DNA of 64,000 bases from Streptomyces halobius (GTDB taxonomy: Bacteria; Actinomycetota; Actinomycetes; Streptomycetales; Streptomycetaceae). Shown here piece after piece: positions 42,778 through 51,696 of this stretch. Each line of letters opens with the position of its first letter. The stretch's first letter is position 1. The position numbers were made by a program, and so were the translations under genes. The notes beneath the pieces were generated by a model. The model ran no database searches. It saw only the letters and a list, made by a program, of their open reading frames with translations, and was not told the DNA's origin. The stretch spans positions 2,666,001 to 2,730,000 of the forward strand of contig NZ_CP086322.1 of the NCBI RefSeq assembly GCF_023277745.1, given 5' to 3'.

Positions 42778-43974
42778 ATGACCGACCCACACGTACGGGA
42801 TGTCTACATCGTCGATGCCGTACGGACCCCCGTCGGCAAATACGGCGGCGCACTGGCCGGAATCCGCCCCGACGACCTGGCCGCCCATGTGGTCAGGGCG
42901 CTGGTGGACCGCACCCCGGAGCTGGACCCCGCCCGGATCGATGACGTCTGCTTCGGCGATGCGAACGGCGCGGGCGAGGACAACCGGAATGTCGCCCGGA
43001 TGGCCGTGCTGCTGGCGGGACTTCCGGTCACCGTCCCCGGCGTGACCGTCAACCGCCTGTGCGGCTCCGGTCTGGAGGCGGTTGTCCAGGCCGCCCGCGC
43101 CCTCGCGCTCGGCGATGCGCATATCGCGGTGGCGGGCGGTGTGGAGTCGATGAGCCGCGCGCCGTACGTCCTGCGCAAGCCCGACCGGGCCTTCCCCGCC
43201 GGCCATCAGGAGATGTACTCCTCGACGCTGGGCTGGCGGATGGTCAATGAGCGGATGCGCCCCGAATGGACGGTTTCCCTGGGCGAGGGCGCCGAGCTGA
43301 TCGCCGAACAGCACGGCATCACCCGCGAGCAGCAGGACGTCTTCGCGCTGGCCAGCCACCAGAAGGCGGTACGGGCATGGCGGGAGGGCGGCTACCACGC
43401 AGAGGTGGTGCCGCTTGCGGGCGTCGCGCTCGAACGGGACGAGACGATCCGGGAGGCGTCCTCCCTGGAGTCGCTGTCCAAGCTGAAGCCGGTGTTCCGT
43501 ACGGTCGGGGGCACGGTCACCGCGGGGAACTCCTCGCCGCTCAACGACGGCGCGGCCGCGCTGCTGCTGGTCGACGAGGAGGGCCTGCGGGCCACCGGGC
43601 GCGAACCGCTGGCCCGTATCCGCGCAAGCGCGGTGACCGGCGTCGAGCCGCAGCTGTTCGGCCTCGGCCCGGTGGAGGCGGTACGGCGCGCGCTGGACCG
43701 GTCCGGGCGCGGCTTCGGCGATCTGGCGACGTTCGAGCTCAATGAGGCGTTCGCGGCCCAGGCGTTGGGCTGCCTCGGCCAGTGGCCCGACCTCGACCCG
43801 TCGGTGGTGAACCCGCGTGGCGGCGCCATCGCCATCGGCCATCCCCTGGGCGCGTCCGGCGCCCGTCTCGCGGGGTCGGTGGCACATCAGCTCGCCGCGC
43901 TGGGCTCGGGAACGGGGCTGGCGGCACTGTGCATCGGCGTGGGGCAGGGGCTCGCGCTCGTCCTGGAGCGGTAG
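42778..43974 (+). CDS. Thiolase, acetyl-CoA acetyltransferase type
   Basis: This 398-aa thiolase has the acylated cysteine in NRLCGSGLEAV, the NEAFAAQALG motif, GGAIAIGHPLGASGAR (His) and the second cysteine in ALCIGVGQG. The overall sequence resembles PcaF-type beta-ketoadipyl-CoA thiolases (VESMSRAPYV; GWRMVNERM), but no pca genes are nearby, so general acetyl-CoA acetyltransferase activity is equally possible. ATG 42778 begins the conserved MTDPHVRDVYIVDAVRTP segment. Confidence 0.88.
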   Translation: MTDPHVRDVYIVDAVRTPVGKYGGALAGIRPDDLAAHVVRALVDRTPELDPARIDDVCFGDANGAGEDNRNVARMAVLLAGLPVTVPGVTVNRLCGSGLEAVVQAARALALGDAHIAVAGGVESMSRAPYVLRKPDRAFPAGHQEMYSSTLGWRMVNERMRPEWTVSLGEGAELIAEQHGITREQQDVFALASHQKAVRAWREGGYHAEVVPLAGVALERDETIREASSLESLSKLKPVFRTVGGTVTAGNSSPLNDGAAALLLVDEEGLRATGREPLARIRASAVTGVEPQLFGLGPVEAVRRALDRSGRGFGDLATFELNEAFAAQALGCLGQWPDLDPSVVNPRGGAIAIGHPLGASGARLAGSVAHQLAALGSGTGLAALCIGVGQGLALVLER

Positions 43975-44327
43975 GGCCTGTCCGGCGGGTCAGACCGGAA
44001 AGGCCCCGGCCCCCGGCCGATCACGCCGCGTGGCATCTCCGCGTGGCATCTCCGCGTGCGTGTCCACGCCGCATTCCCCGCATCGTGACGGCGCCCGACA
44101 GGCGCGTCCGATCAGCACGTCAGGACGCCGTGCGGCAGGACCGGAGTCGCCCCCTGCCCCGTCCTGCCGCGTCGTCCTGCCAGGTCCCGCCGCCCTCGGC
44201 GTCCCGGCTGCCGTACTCCCCGCTGCCGCATGTGTGGCGCAGACATGGCGCCGCCCGCCGCCCCGCGGGAGAATGAGAACACCCATTCATGCCTCAACTG
44301 TTTCCCTGTGACCGGAGGTTGGCCCCG
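43975..44327. other. Intergenic, no gene seen
   Basis: 353 bp with GC-rich sequence and the direct repeat CGCGTGGCATCTCCGCGTGG (44,028-44,055 region). It presumably contains the promoter of the aldehyde dehydrogenase gene; no motif is convincing. Confidence 0.4.
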
Positions 44328-45788
44328 ATGCCCCTGCTCGACCCGAAGGACCAGCTGTCCCTGCACGGCGGCGAGGCCGAGGCCGTCGAGCCCGCGACGG
44401 GGGACGTGCTGGACACCTTCACGCTGGCCGCCCCCTCCGATGTCGAGGATGCCACGATCATCGCCGCCCGCGCCCAGCGGGACTGGGCCGCCAGGACGTA
44501 TACGGAGCGTGCCGCGGTGCTGCGCCGGGCCGGCGATCTGATCCAGCGGTACGAGCCGGAGATCGCCGAGTGGATCATCCGCGAGTCCGGCAGCATCCGG
44601 GGCAAGGCGGACTTCGAGGTCCGCACCGCGACCGAGGAGTGCTACCACGCCGCCGCGCTCGCCCACCGGCCGATAGGCCAGGTGCTTCCCTCCGCCGCGC
44701 CCCGTCTCTCCTACACGTCCCGGGTGCCGGCCGGTGTCGTCGGCGTGATCGCGCCGTTCAACGCCCCGCTGGTGCTCGGCATCAGATCCGTCGCGCCCGC
44801 CCTCGCGCTCGGCAACGCCGTCGTCCTCAAGCCCGACCCGCGCACCGCGATCTGCGGCGGCCATGTCCTGGCGGCGGTCTTCGCGGAGGCCGGGCTGCCC
44901 GAGGGGCTGCTGCACGTTCTGCCGGGCGGCGCGAAGACCGGCGAAACGCTGATCACTGATCCGCGGGTCCGCGTCATCTCGTTCACCGGCTCGAGCGCCA
45001 CGGGCCGCAGCGTCGGCGCGCTGGCCGCGACCCATCTCAAGCGCGCCCACCTGGAGTTGGGCGGCAACAGCGCGTTCATCGTCCTGGAGGACGCCGATCT
45101 GGACGCCGCGATGTCCACCGCCGCCTGGGCGTCCTTCTTCCACCAGGGCCAGGTGTGCATGACCGCGGGCCGCCATCTCGTGCACGCCTCGCTCTACGAC
45201 GAGTACGTGGCGCGGCTGGCGGCCAAGGCGGACGCGCTGACCGTCGGTGACCCGTTCCGCGAGCAGGTGCACCTCGGCCCGGTCATCGACCGCGGTCAGC
45301 TCGCCAAGATCGATGAACTGGTACGGAGCAGCGCCGAGGCCGGTGTGCGGATCGCCGCCGGCGGCACCCACCGCGACCTCTTCTACCGTCCGACGGTGCT
45401 CGCCGACGCGGGCGCCGGCTCCGCCCAGGGGCCGGGCTCCGTGGGGGCCTGCGCCGCCTACGCCACGGAAGTCTTCGGCCCGGTGGCCCCCGTGCGCGCG
45501 TTCCACACCCCCGACGAGGCCGTCGAGCTGGCGAACGACTCCGCCTACGGCCTCGCGCTCGGGATCGTCACCCGCGACGCGGCCCGCGCTCTGGACCTGG
45601 CCGACCGCATCCCCACCGGCCTCGTCCACATCAACGACCAGACGGTCAACGACGAACCCATCGCGGCGTTCGGCGGCCTCGCCGACTCCGGCACCGGCTC
45701 CCGCTTCGGCGGCGAGGCCAATCTCGACGCGTTCACCGAAACCCGCTGGACGACGGTGCGCGCGACACCCGCCGCCTACCCGTTCTAG
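44328..45788 (+). CDS. Aldehyde dehydrogenase (benzaldehyde/vanillin type)
   Basis: This 486-aa NAD(P)-dependent enzyme has VPAGVVGVIAPFNAPLVL (cofactor strand), VVLKPDPRTAICGG, FTGSSATGRSVG, the general base in LELGGNSAFIV, the catalytic Cys in FHQGQVCMTAGR, and EVFGPVAPV. The HRPIGQVLPS segment and short length point to the benzaldehyde/vanillin/salicylaldehyde dehydrogenase group, which oxidises aromatic aldehydes to acids. The start ATG 44328 has GGAGG 9 bp upstream. With the PcaF-like thiolase upstream it hints at aromatic catabolism. Confidence 0.85.
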   Translation: MPLLDPKDQLSLHGGEAEAVEPATGDVLDTFTLAAPSDVEDATIIAARAQRDWAARTYTERAAVLRRAGDLIQRYEPEIAEWIIRESGSIRGKADFEVRTATEECYHAAALAHRPIGQVLPSAAPRLSYTSRVPAGVVGVIAPFNAPLVLGIRSVAPALALGNAVVLKPDPRTAICGGHVLAAVFAEAGLPEGLLHVLPGGAKTGETLITDPRVRVISFTGSSATGRSVGALAATHLKRAHLELGGNSAFIVLEDADLDAAMSTAAWASFFHQGQVCMTAGRHLVHASLYDEYVARLAAKADALTVGDPFREQVHLGPVIDRGQLAKIDELVRSSAEAGVRIAAGGTHRDLFYRPTVLADAGAGSAQGPGSVGACAAYATEVFGPVAPVRAFHTPDEAVELANDSAYGLALGIVTRDAARALDLADRIPTGLVHINDQTVNDEPIAAFGGLADSGTGSRFGGEANLDAFTETRWTTVRATPAAYPF

Positions 45789-45821
45789 GCCCCGTCCACA
45801 GGGCCCAGGGAAAGTCCCGGG

Positions 45822-46889
45822 TCAGCGCGCCGTCTGCTGGTGCACGTACTCCACCAGCCGCGTCAGGGAGTCCGGGTCGGTGTGGGGCAGGACGCCGTGG
45901 CCGAGGTTGAACACATGGCCCTCCAGGCCGGCGGCCGCGTCGAGGACCTCGCGAGCCTTGGCCTCCACCGCCTCACGCGGGGCGAAGAGGACGGCCGGAT
46001 CGAGGTTGCCCTGGAGCGCCCTGCCAGGGCCGACGCGGCGGGCCGCCTCGTCGAGCGGGACGCGCCAGTCGACGCCGACCACGTCCGCGCCCGCCTCGCC
46101 CATCAGGCCGAGGAGTTCACCGGTGCCGACGCCGAAGTGGATGCGCGGGACGCCGTAGGAGGCGACCGCGTCGAAGACCTTGGTGGAGGCCGGCATCACG
46201 GAGCGGCGGTAGTCGGCCGGTGCGAGCGCGCCGACCCAGGAGTCGAAGAGCTGGACGGCGCTCGCCCCGGCCTCGATCTGCACCTTCAGGAAGGCCGCGG
46301 TGATCTCGGCGAGTCGGTCCAGGAGGTCGGCCCACAGCCGCGGGTCGCCGTACATGAGCGCCTTGGTGCGCTCGTGGTTACGGGACGGGCCGCCCTCGAC
46401 GAGATAGCTGGCGAGGGTGAAGGGCGCGCCGGCGAAGCCGATGAGGGGGGTGGTGCCGAGTTCCCGGACGAGCGTGCCGATGGCCTCGGTGACGTACGGG
46501 ACGTCGCCGGGCTCCAGGTCGCGCAGCTGCGCCAGGTCGGCGCGGGTGCGGATCGGGTGGGCGACGACCGGGCCGACGCCCGGCTTGATGTCGAGGTCGA
46601 TGCCCATGGCCTTGAGGGGGACGACGATGTCGCTGAAGTAGATCGCGGCGTCGACGTTGTGGCGGCGTACGGGCTGCAGGGTGATCTCGGTGACCAGCTC
46701 GGGCCGCATGCAGGAGTCGAGCATCGCGATGCCCTCGCGGACCTTGCGGTATTCGGGCAGTGAGCGCCCGGCCTGGCGCATGAACCACACCGGCGTGTGC
46801 GGCACCGGCTCGCGGCGGCACGCCTTGAGGAAGGCCGAGTCGTATGTAGCGGTCTGCTGCTGGCCCTTGGGGCTGTGGTTGGCGCTCAC
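45822..46889 (-). CDS. hemE: Uroporphyrinogen decarboxylase
   Basis: This 355-aa enzyme has the HemE signatures [15 protein letters not shown] and [16 protein letters not shown], with [48 protein letters not shown] and [12 protein letters not shown]. It removes four carboxyl groups from uroporphyrinogen III to give coproporphyrinogen III, the substrate of HemG here. It starts with GTG at 46889 and is divergent from the DUF3000 gene. Confidence 0.95.
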   Translation of the reverse strand: MSANHSPKGQQQTATYDSAFLKACRREPVPHTPVWFMRQAGRSLPEYRKVREGIAMLDSCMRPELVTEITLQPVRRHNVDAAIYFSDIVVPLKAMGIDLDIKPGVGPVVAHPIRTRADLAQLRDLEPGDVPYVTEAIGTLVRELGTTPLIGFAGAPFTLASYLVEGGPSRNHERTKALMYGDPRLWADLLDRLAEITAAFLKVQIEAGASAVQLFDSWVGALAPADYRRSVMPASTKVFDAVASYGVPRIHFGVGTGELLGLMGEAGADVVGVDWRVPLDEAARRVGPGRALQGNLDPAVLFAPREAVEAKAREVLDAAAGLEGHVFNLGHGVLPHTDPDSLTRLVEYVHQQTAR

Positions 46890-47104
46890 GCCCAAATCTT
46901 CGCATGCGCACCCGGGGGCATCGTCCCGGTCCCGTGGTTCGCCCGTGGTACGGGGCGGGATGCCTCCGGGACGGCTCCGGCGGAGTCCGGGAGGAGCACG
47001 TGAGAGGGACTGTGCCCGCGTCGTTGCGGGCACCTCCGAATGGGCGACGCGCGCACCGGGTGTCCTCCCGGGATGAGGGCCTCCTTCCGCCTAATCTTCC
47101 GGGC

Positions 47105-47764
47105 ATGGCTGCGGCTCAAGAACACCTCGCGGACAGCGCTGACGAGACCCCGATCCCCTTCCGTCAGGCGGTCGAGGCGCTCCGCGCGGCACGACTGCGG
47201 CCGGAGATCGAGATCGACCCGACGCCGGCGCCGAAGCGGCTCGCCCCGTTCGCGTACGCGCTGGAGGCGGCGGTCGTCGAGCGTGCGTCGGGGCCGGGCG
47301 ACGAGGACCGGGATCTGGCGGACGGGCGGCTGGTACTGCTCCACAATCCGGCCGGGCACGACGCCTGGCAGGGCACGTTCCGTGTGGTGACGCTGGCGCG
47401 GGCGGAGCTGGAGCCGGAGATGGGCGCCGATCCGCTGCTGCCGGAGGTGTCCTGGTCGTGGCTGACGGGCGCGCTGGAGGCGCGCGGGGTGCGGTACGGG
47501 GAGCCGAGCGGCACGGTGACACGGGCCGGGTCGCACTACTTCGGTGGTCTCGCGGCGCGGGAGCCGGCGACGCAGATCGAGATCCGGGCGTCCTGGACGC
47601 CGGCCGAGGGGCCGGGCGGGGTGCCGGATCTCGCGGCGCATCTGTCGGCGTGGTGTGATCTGCTGTGTCAGGTCGCGGGTCTGCCGCCGGCCGCGCCGGA
47701 CTCGGCGGAGCGCGGCGGCGGTGTCGTCGCCCTGCCGCAGCGCCGGGGCCCGCAGGCCCGCTGA
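47105..47764 (+). CDS. DUF3000 protein
   Basis: This 219-aa cytoplasmic protein of the actinobacteria-specific DUF3000 family contains PFRQAVEALRAARLRPEIEI, APFAYALEA, GRLVLLHNPAGHDAWQGTF, SWSWLTGALEARG and AGSHYFGGL. DUF3000 genes usually sit next to hemE, as here. Function unknown. A hairpin follows at 47802-47823. Confidence 0.88.
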   Translation: MAAAQEHLADSADETPIPFRQAVEALRAARLRPEIEIDPTPAPKRLAPFAYALEAAVVERASGPGDEDRDLADGRLVLLHNPAGHDAWQGTFRVVTLARAELEPEMGADPLLPEVSWSWLTGALEARGVRYGEPSGTVTRAGSHYFGGLAAREPATQIEIRASWTPAEGPGGVPDLAAHLSAWCDLLCQVAGLPPAAPDSAERGGGVVALPQRRGPQAR

Positions 47765-47801
47765 GGGCCTGACGTCCCGGGTGCCGGACGTCGTCCGAAA
47801 C

Positions 47802-47823
47802 CCCGGCCGGGCTCCTGGCCGGG
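47802..47823 (+). terminator. Hairpin terminator after DUF3000
   Basis: CCCGGCC and GGCCGGG form a 7-bp stem around an 8-base loop, 38 bp after the stop. Confidence 0.55.
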
Positions 47824-48158
47824 CGGGTCCCACGGCACCCTTCGCGGACAGCCTCTGAGCACCTACGACAACGCTTGATCACGTTCGCGCGTCAACCGTG
47901 CTCTTCGCGTTTCGTCCCTGAAGGGTTCCGGGCGACAAGGCGTCACCACATACGCCTCTGTTCACCTCTGTGGTCACTCGATGCTCAGCTCTGATCGACC
48001 AAGCGTCCGATTTGCCCGAATTGCCCCTAACTAAATCGTGATCAAACTCTAAAGTCCCGCCCGATTACTGCCGAAGAGGTCAGTGACCCTTCAAACACGG
48101 ATCATTCCGACGCTCCCAAGTCGGCTTCCGTCCCCAGCCACTCCCCCCAGGAGGCCCG
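47824..48158 (+). promoter_or_regulatory. AT-richer leader/promoter of LuxR-type gene
   Basis: This 335-bp stretch is clearly less GC-rich than its surroundings and has no gene. It includes TGATCAAACTCTAAAGT near 48040-48056, which may hold a -10 element, and a purine-rich ribosome site (CAGGAGG) just before the GTG at 48159. A long regulated leader is plausible. Confidence 0.4.
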
Positions 48159-48821
48159 GTGTCTGTTCTCCTCGAGCAACCTTCGAGCCTGGTCGCCTAC
48201 CGCCCGAACAAGCCGACGGCCATGGTCGTCGTGGCCGACCCTCGCGTCCGCTCCACCGTCACCCGCCATCTGTGGGCGCTCGGAGTACGTGATGTGATCG
48301 AGGCGTCGTCCATCGCGGAGGCCCGTCCCCGCGTCGGCAATCCGCGCGACATCTGCGTTGCCGACGTCCACCTTCCCGACGGCTCCGGCCTCACGCTGCT
48401 CTCCGAGACGCGGGCCGCCGGCTGGCCCAACGGCCTCGCCCTGTCCGCCGCCGACGACATCGGCGCGGTACGCAACGCCCTCGCGGGGGGCGTCAAGGGC
48501 TATGTCGTCACCGGCACCCGCACCAACCTCGCCCTTCCGGGCCGACCGGGCGCCGCGCCCATCGGCGCCAACGCGGCCCGTATGCAGCGCCGGCCTCCGG
48601 GCGCCCCCGGCCACCCGGGCGGTTACCGCGAGCTGTCGGGCCGCGAGGTCGAGGTGTTGCGGCTGGTGGCGGAGGGCCAGTCCAACAAGGCCATCGGCGT
48701 CTCGATGGGACTCTCGGCACTGACCGTCAAGAGCCACCTCGCCCGCATCGCACGCAAGCTGGGCACCGGCGACCGGGCCGGAATGGTGGCGGTCGCGCTG
48801 CGCACCGGCATCATCCACTGA
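48159..48821 (+). CDS. Atypical response regulator, LuxR/NarL type
   Basis: This 220-aa protein has a receiver-like domain (VVVADPRVRSTVTRHL; DICVADVHLPDGSG with the likely phospho-site; GGVKGYVV with the conserved Lys) and a C-terminal LuxR helix-turn-helix (LSGREVEVLRLVAEGQSNKA, VKSHLARIARKLG). One of the two acidic residues at the end of the first strand is Ala, so it may work without classical phosphorylation. No histidine kinase is adjacent. GTG start. Confidence 0.88.
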   Translation: MSVLLEQPSSLVAYRPNKPTAMVVVADPRVRSTVTRHLWALGVRDVIEASSIAEARPRVGNPRDICVADVHLPDGSGLTLLSETRAAGWPNGLALSAADDIGAVRNALAGGVKGYVVTGTRTNLALPGRPGAAPIGANAARMQRRPPGAPGHPGGYRELSGREVEVLRLVAEGQSNKAIGVSMGLSALTVKSHLARIARKLGTGDRAGMVAVALRTGIIH

Positions 48822-48853
48822 CCCCCTGCAGCGGCCCTTACACGCAACCGGAT

Positions 48854-48885
48854 CGCCCGTCGAGGGAACGTTCCCTCGACGGGCG
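48854..48885. terminator. Perfect 15-bp hairpin terminator
   Basis: CGCCCGTCGAGGGAA pairs with TTCCCTCGACGGGCG around a 2-base loop, between the regulator and rnd. Confidence 0.85.
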
Positions 48886-48912
48886 ACGTGCATACACAGA
48901 TACCCTTGACTG

Positions 48913-50187
48913 GTGACCGACGCCCAAAAGACCGCAGCAGACACGACACTGCGAGCAGCCGGAGAGTCTCCTCCGGATCTCGGACCGGCGCCGGTACCGC
49001 TATTGGAGCCCCGCGAAGGCATCCCCTCGGTGACCGCCACGAACGAGGCGCTCGCCGAGGTGGTGGCCGCGTTCGCGGCCGGCACCGGCCCGGTCGCCGT
49101 CGACGCCGAACGCGCCTCCGGCTACCGCTACGGCCAGCGCGCCTACCTGGTGCAGCTCCGCCGCGAGGGCGCGGGCAGCGTTCTGCTCGACCCGGTCGGC
49201 TGCCCCGACCTGACGGCGCTCGGCGCCGCGATCGACGACGCCGAGTGGGTACTGCACGCCGCCACCCAGGACCTGCCGTGTCTGCGTGACATAGGGATGG
49301 TCCCCACCCATCTCTTCGACACCGAGCTGGCCGGGCGGCTGGCCGGGTTCGCCCGGGTCGGCCTGGGCGCGATGGTCGAGAACGTCCTCGGCTTCGCCCT
49401 GGAGAAGGGGCACTCCGCCGTCGACTGGTCCACCCGCCCGCTGCCCGAGCCATGGCTGCGCTACGCGGCGCTCGATGTCGAGCTGCTGGTGGATCTGCGC
49501 GACGCGCTGGAGGAGGAGCTGGCGCGGCAGGGGAAGCTGGAGTGGGCCCGCCAGGAGTTCGCGGCGATCGCCGCCGCTCCCCCGCCGGCGCCCCGCAAGG
49601 ACCCCTGGCGCCGTACGTCCGGTATGCACAAGGTGCGTCGACGCCGTCAGATGGCGGTCGTACGGGAGCTGTGGACGGCCCGGGACCGGGTCGCCCAGCG
49701 GCGCGACATCTCCCCGGGCAAGGTGCTCGGTGACGGCGCGATCGTGGAGGCGGCGCTGAATCTGCCGGCGAACAGCCATGCGCTGGCCGCGCTGCCCGGC
49801 TTCGGCCACCGTATGGGCCGCCGTCAGCTGGAGCAGTGGCAGGCCGCCGTGGACCGCGCGCGAGCGCTGCCGGACAGCGAGCTGCCGCAGCCCGGCCAGC
49901 CGCTCAACGGGCCGCCGCCGCCCCGCTCCTGGGCCGACAAGGACCCGGCCGCCGCGGCCCGGCTGTCCGCCGCGCGTGCCGCGGTGACCGCGCTCGCGGA
50001 GAGTCTGAACCTCCCCCAGGAGAACTTGATCACCCCGGACACGGTGCGCCGGCTGTGCTGGGAGCCGCCGGCCGAGCCGACTCCGGAGACGGTCGTCGAG
50101 GTCCTGCGGGGGTACGGTGCCCGTCCGTGGCAGATCGAGCAGGTCGCGCCGATCCTCACCGAGGCGCTGCTGACGAACGACGACTGA
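48913..50187 (+). CDS. rnd: Ribonuclease D
   Basis: This 424-aa 3'-5' exoribonuclease has the DEDD catalytic domain (VAVDAERASGYRYGQRAYLV for Exo I; HAATQDLPCL for Exo II; LRYAALDVELLVDL for Exo III with the final Asp and Tyr) and an HRDC domain (RELWTARDRVAQRRDISPGK). Ser/Ala-rich flexible parts join a C-terminal helical extension. RNase D trims tRNA and other small RNA 3' ends. It begins with GTG 48913, close to a -10-like GATACC, so a short or absent leader is possible. Confidence 0.92.
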   Translation: MTDAQKTAADTTLRAAGESPPDLGPAPVPLLEPREGIPSVTATNEALAEVVAAFAAGTGPVAVDAERASGYRYGQRAYLVQLRREGAGSVLLDPVGCPDLTALGAAIDDAEWVLHAATQDLPCLRDIGMVPTHLFDTELAGRLAGFARVGLGAMVENVLGFALEKGHSAVDWSTRPLPEPWLRYAALDVELLVDLRDALEEELARQGKLEWARQEFAAIAAAPPPAPRKDPWRRTSGMHKVRRRRQMAVVRELWTARDRVAQRRDISPGKVLGDGAIVEAALNLPANSHALAALPGFGHRMGRRQLEQWQAAVDRARALPDSELPQPGQPLNGPPPPRSWADKDPAAAARLSAARAAVTALAESLNLPQENLITPDTVRRLCWEPPAEPTPETVVEVLRGYGARPWQIEQVAPILTEALLTNDD

Positions 50188-50204
50188 CCTCACTGGTGGC
50201 CGAT

Positions 50205-50235
50205 GGCCCCGGCTGCGCGAGCGCGCGCCGGGGCC
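50205..50235. terminator. Hairpin terminator after rnd
   Basis: GGCCCCGGC and GCCGGGGCC form a 9-bp stem, 17 bp after the rnd stop. Confidence 0.65.
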
Positions 50236-50393
50236 GTCGTCGTACCTGGAGACCGGAAGACCGGAAGCTCCCGGGCACGCCCCCACCGTCGTCTGCCGCA
50301 CCCGGCCGTACGGGCACCCCCGGTCGGCCCAGGCAAAGCGCGGCAAATCGGTGTGACGTTCGCCGCTCCGGCCGATGGGGGTGTGCAGCCTGG

Positions 50394-50403
50394 TTACCCG
50401 TAA
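50394..50403. promoter_or_regulatory. Candidate operator upstream of fadAB
   Basis: The short palindrome TTACCCGTAA (two 4-bp arms) is followed by TAGCAT, a plausible -10 element, 76 bp before fadA. TetR-type regulators often control beta-oxidation genes through sites of this kind; the regulator is not known. Confidence 0.3.
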
Positions 50404-50478
50404 GTAGCATGTGGGGTGTGAAGCGTCCCCCGGGGCGCCCAGCAGCAGTGCCATCCCGCACCCTGGAGGAGAGCCAAC

Positions 50479-51696
50479 GTGCCTCGTACCGCTAGGGACG
50501 TCGTCTTCGTCGACGGCGTCCGCACCCCGTTCGGCAAGGCGGGCCCGAAGGGCGTCTACCACGAGACCCGCGCCGACGACCTGGTCGTCAAGTGCATCCG
50601 GGAGCTGCTGCGCCGCAACCCGGACCTGGACCCTGCCAAGATCGACGAGGTCGCCCTCGCCGCGACCACCCAGATCGGCGACCAGGGCCTGACCCTGGGC
50701 CGTACCGCCGGCATCCTGGCGGGCCTTCCGCAGTCCGTGCCCGGCTTCTCCATCGACCGTATGTGCGCCGGCGCGATGACCGCCGTGACCAGCATCGCCG
50801 GCGGTGTCTCCTTCGGCGCGTACGACATCGCCGTCGCCGGTGGTGTCGAGCACATGGGCCGCCACCCCATGGGCGAGGCCGTGGACCCCAACCCGCGCTT
50901 CGTGTCGGAGAAGCTGGTCGACCAGTCCGCCCTGTTCATGGGCATGACGGCGGAGAACCTGCACGACCGCCTCCCGCACCTGACCAAGCAGCGCGCCGAC
51001 GAGTACGCCGTGCGCTCCCAGGAGAAGGCCGCCAAGGCGTACGCCAACGGCAAGATCCAGGCCGACCTGGTGCCGATCTCCGTCCGCCGGACGAACGCCG
51101 AGGCGGGCGAGACCGGCTGGGGACTGGCCACCGCCGACGAGCCGATGCGTCCGGGCACGACCCTGGAGAACCTGGCCGGCCTGAAGACGCCGTTCCGCCC
51201 GCACGGGCGCGTGACCGCGGGCAACGCCGCCGGCCTCAACGACGGCGCCACCGCCTCGCTGATCGCCGCCGAGGACGTGGCGCGCGAGCTGGGCCTGCCG
51301 GTCAAGATGCGCCTGGTGGACTACGCGTTCGCCGGTGTGGAGCCCGAGGTCATGGGCATCGGCCCGGTCCCGGCCACCGAGAAGGCGCTGGCCAAGGCCG
51401 GTCTGACCATCGACGAGATCGGTCTGTTCGAGATCAACGAAGCCTTCGCGGTACAGGTGCTCTCGCTCCTGGACCACTACGGCATCGCGGACGACGACCC
51501 GCGCGTCAACCAGTACGGCGGCGCGATCGCCTTCGGCCACCCGCTCGCGTCGTCCGGCGTGCGTCTGATGACGCAGCTGGCCCGGCAGTTCGAGGAGCAG
51601 CCGAACGTCCGCTACGGCATCACCACCATGTGTGTCGGCTTCGGCATGGGCGGCACCGTGATCTGGGAAAACCCGCACTTCGAGGGGAACAAGTGA
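50479..51696 (+). CDS. fadA: Acetyl-CoA acyltransferase (beta-oxidation thiolase)
   Basis: This 405-aa thiolase has [12 protein letters not shown] (nucleophilic Cys), [33 protein letters not shown] (His) and [11 protein letters not shown] (second Cys). It makes acetyl-CoA and a shortened acyl-CoA in the last step of fatty acid beta-oxidation. It overlaps fadB by 4 bp (GTGA), and the pair resembles the two-subunit trifunctional complex. GTG start preceded by GGAGAG. Confidence 0.93.
   Translation: MPRTARDVVFVDGVRTPFGKAGPKGVYHETRADDLVVKCIRELLRRNPDLDPAKIDEVALAATTQIGDQGLTLGRTAGILAGLPQSVPGFSIDRMCAGAMTAVTSIAGGVSFGAYDIAVAGGVEHMGRHPMGEAVDPNPRFVSEKLVDQSALFMGMTAENLHDRLPHLTKQRADEYAVRSQEKAAKAYANGKIQADLVPISVRRTNAEAGETGWGLATADEPMRPGTTLENLAGLKTPFRPHGRVTAGNAAGLNDGATASLIAAEDVARELGLPVKMRLVDYAFAGVEPEVMGIGPVPATEKALAKAGLTIDEIGLFEINEAFAVQVLSLLDHYGIADDDPRVNQYGGAIAFGHPLASSGVRLMTQLARQFEEQPNVRYGITTMCVGFGMGGTVIWENPHFEGNK

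Noticed and set aside
42778..45788. Complete beta-ketoadipate (pca) cluster
   Set aside because: Only a PcaF-like thiolase and an aldehyde dehydrogenase are present; no pcaGHBCDIJ genes are seen.
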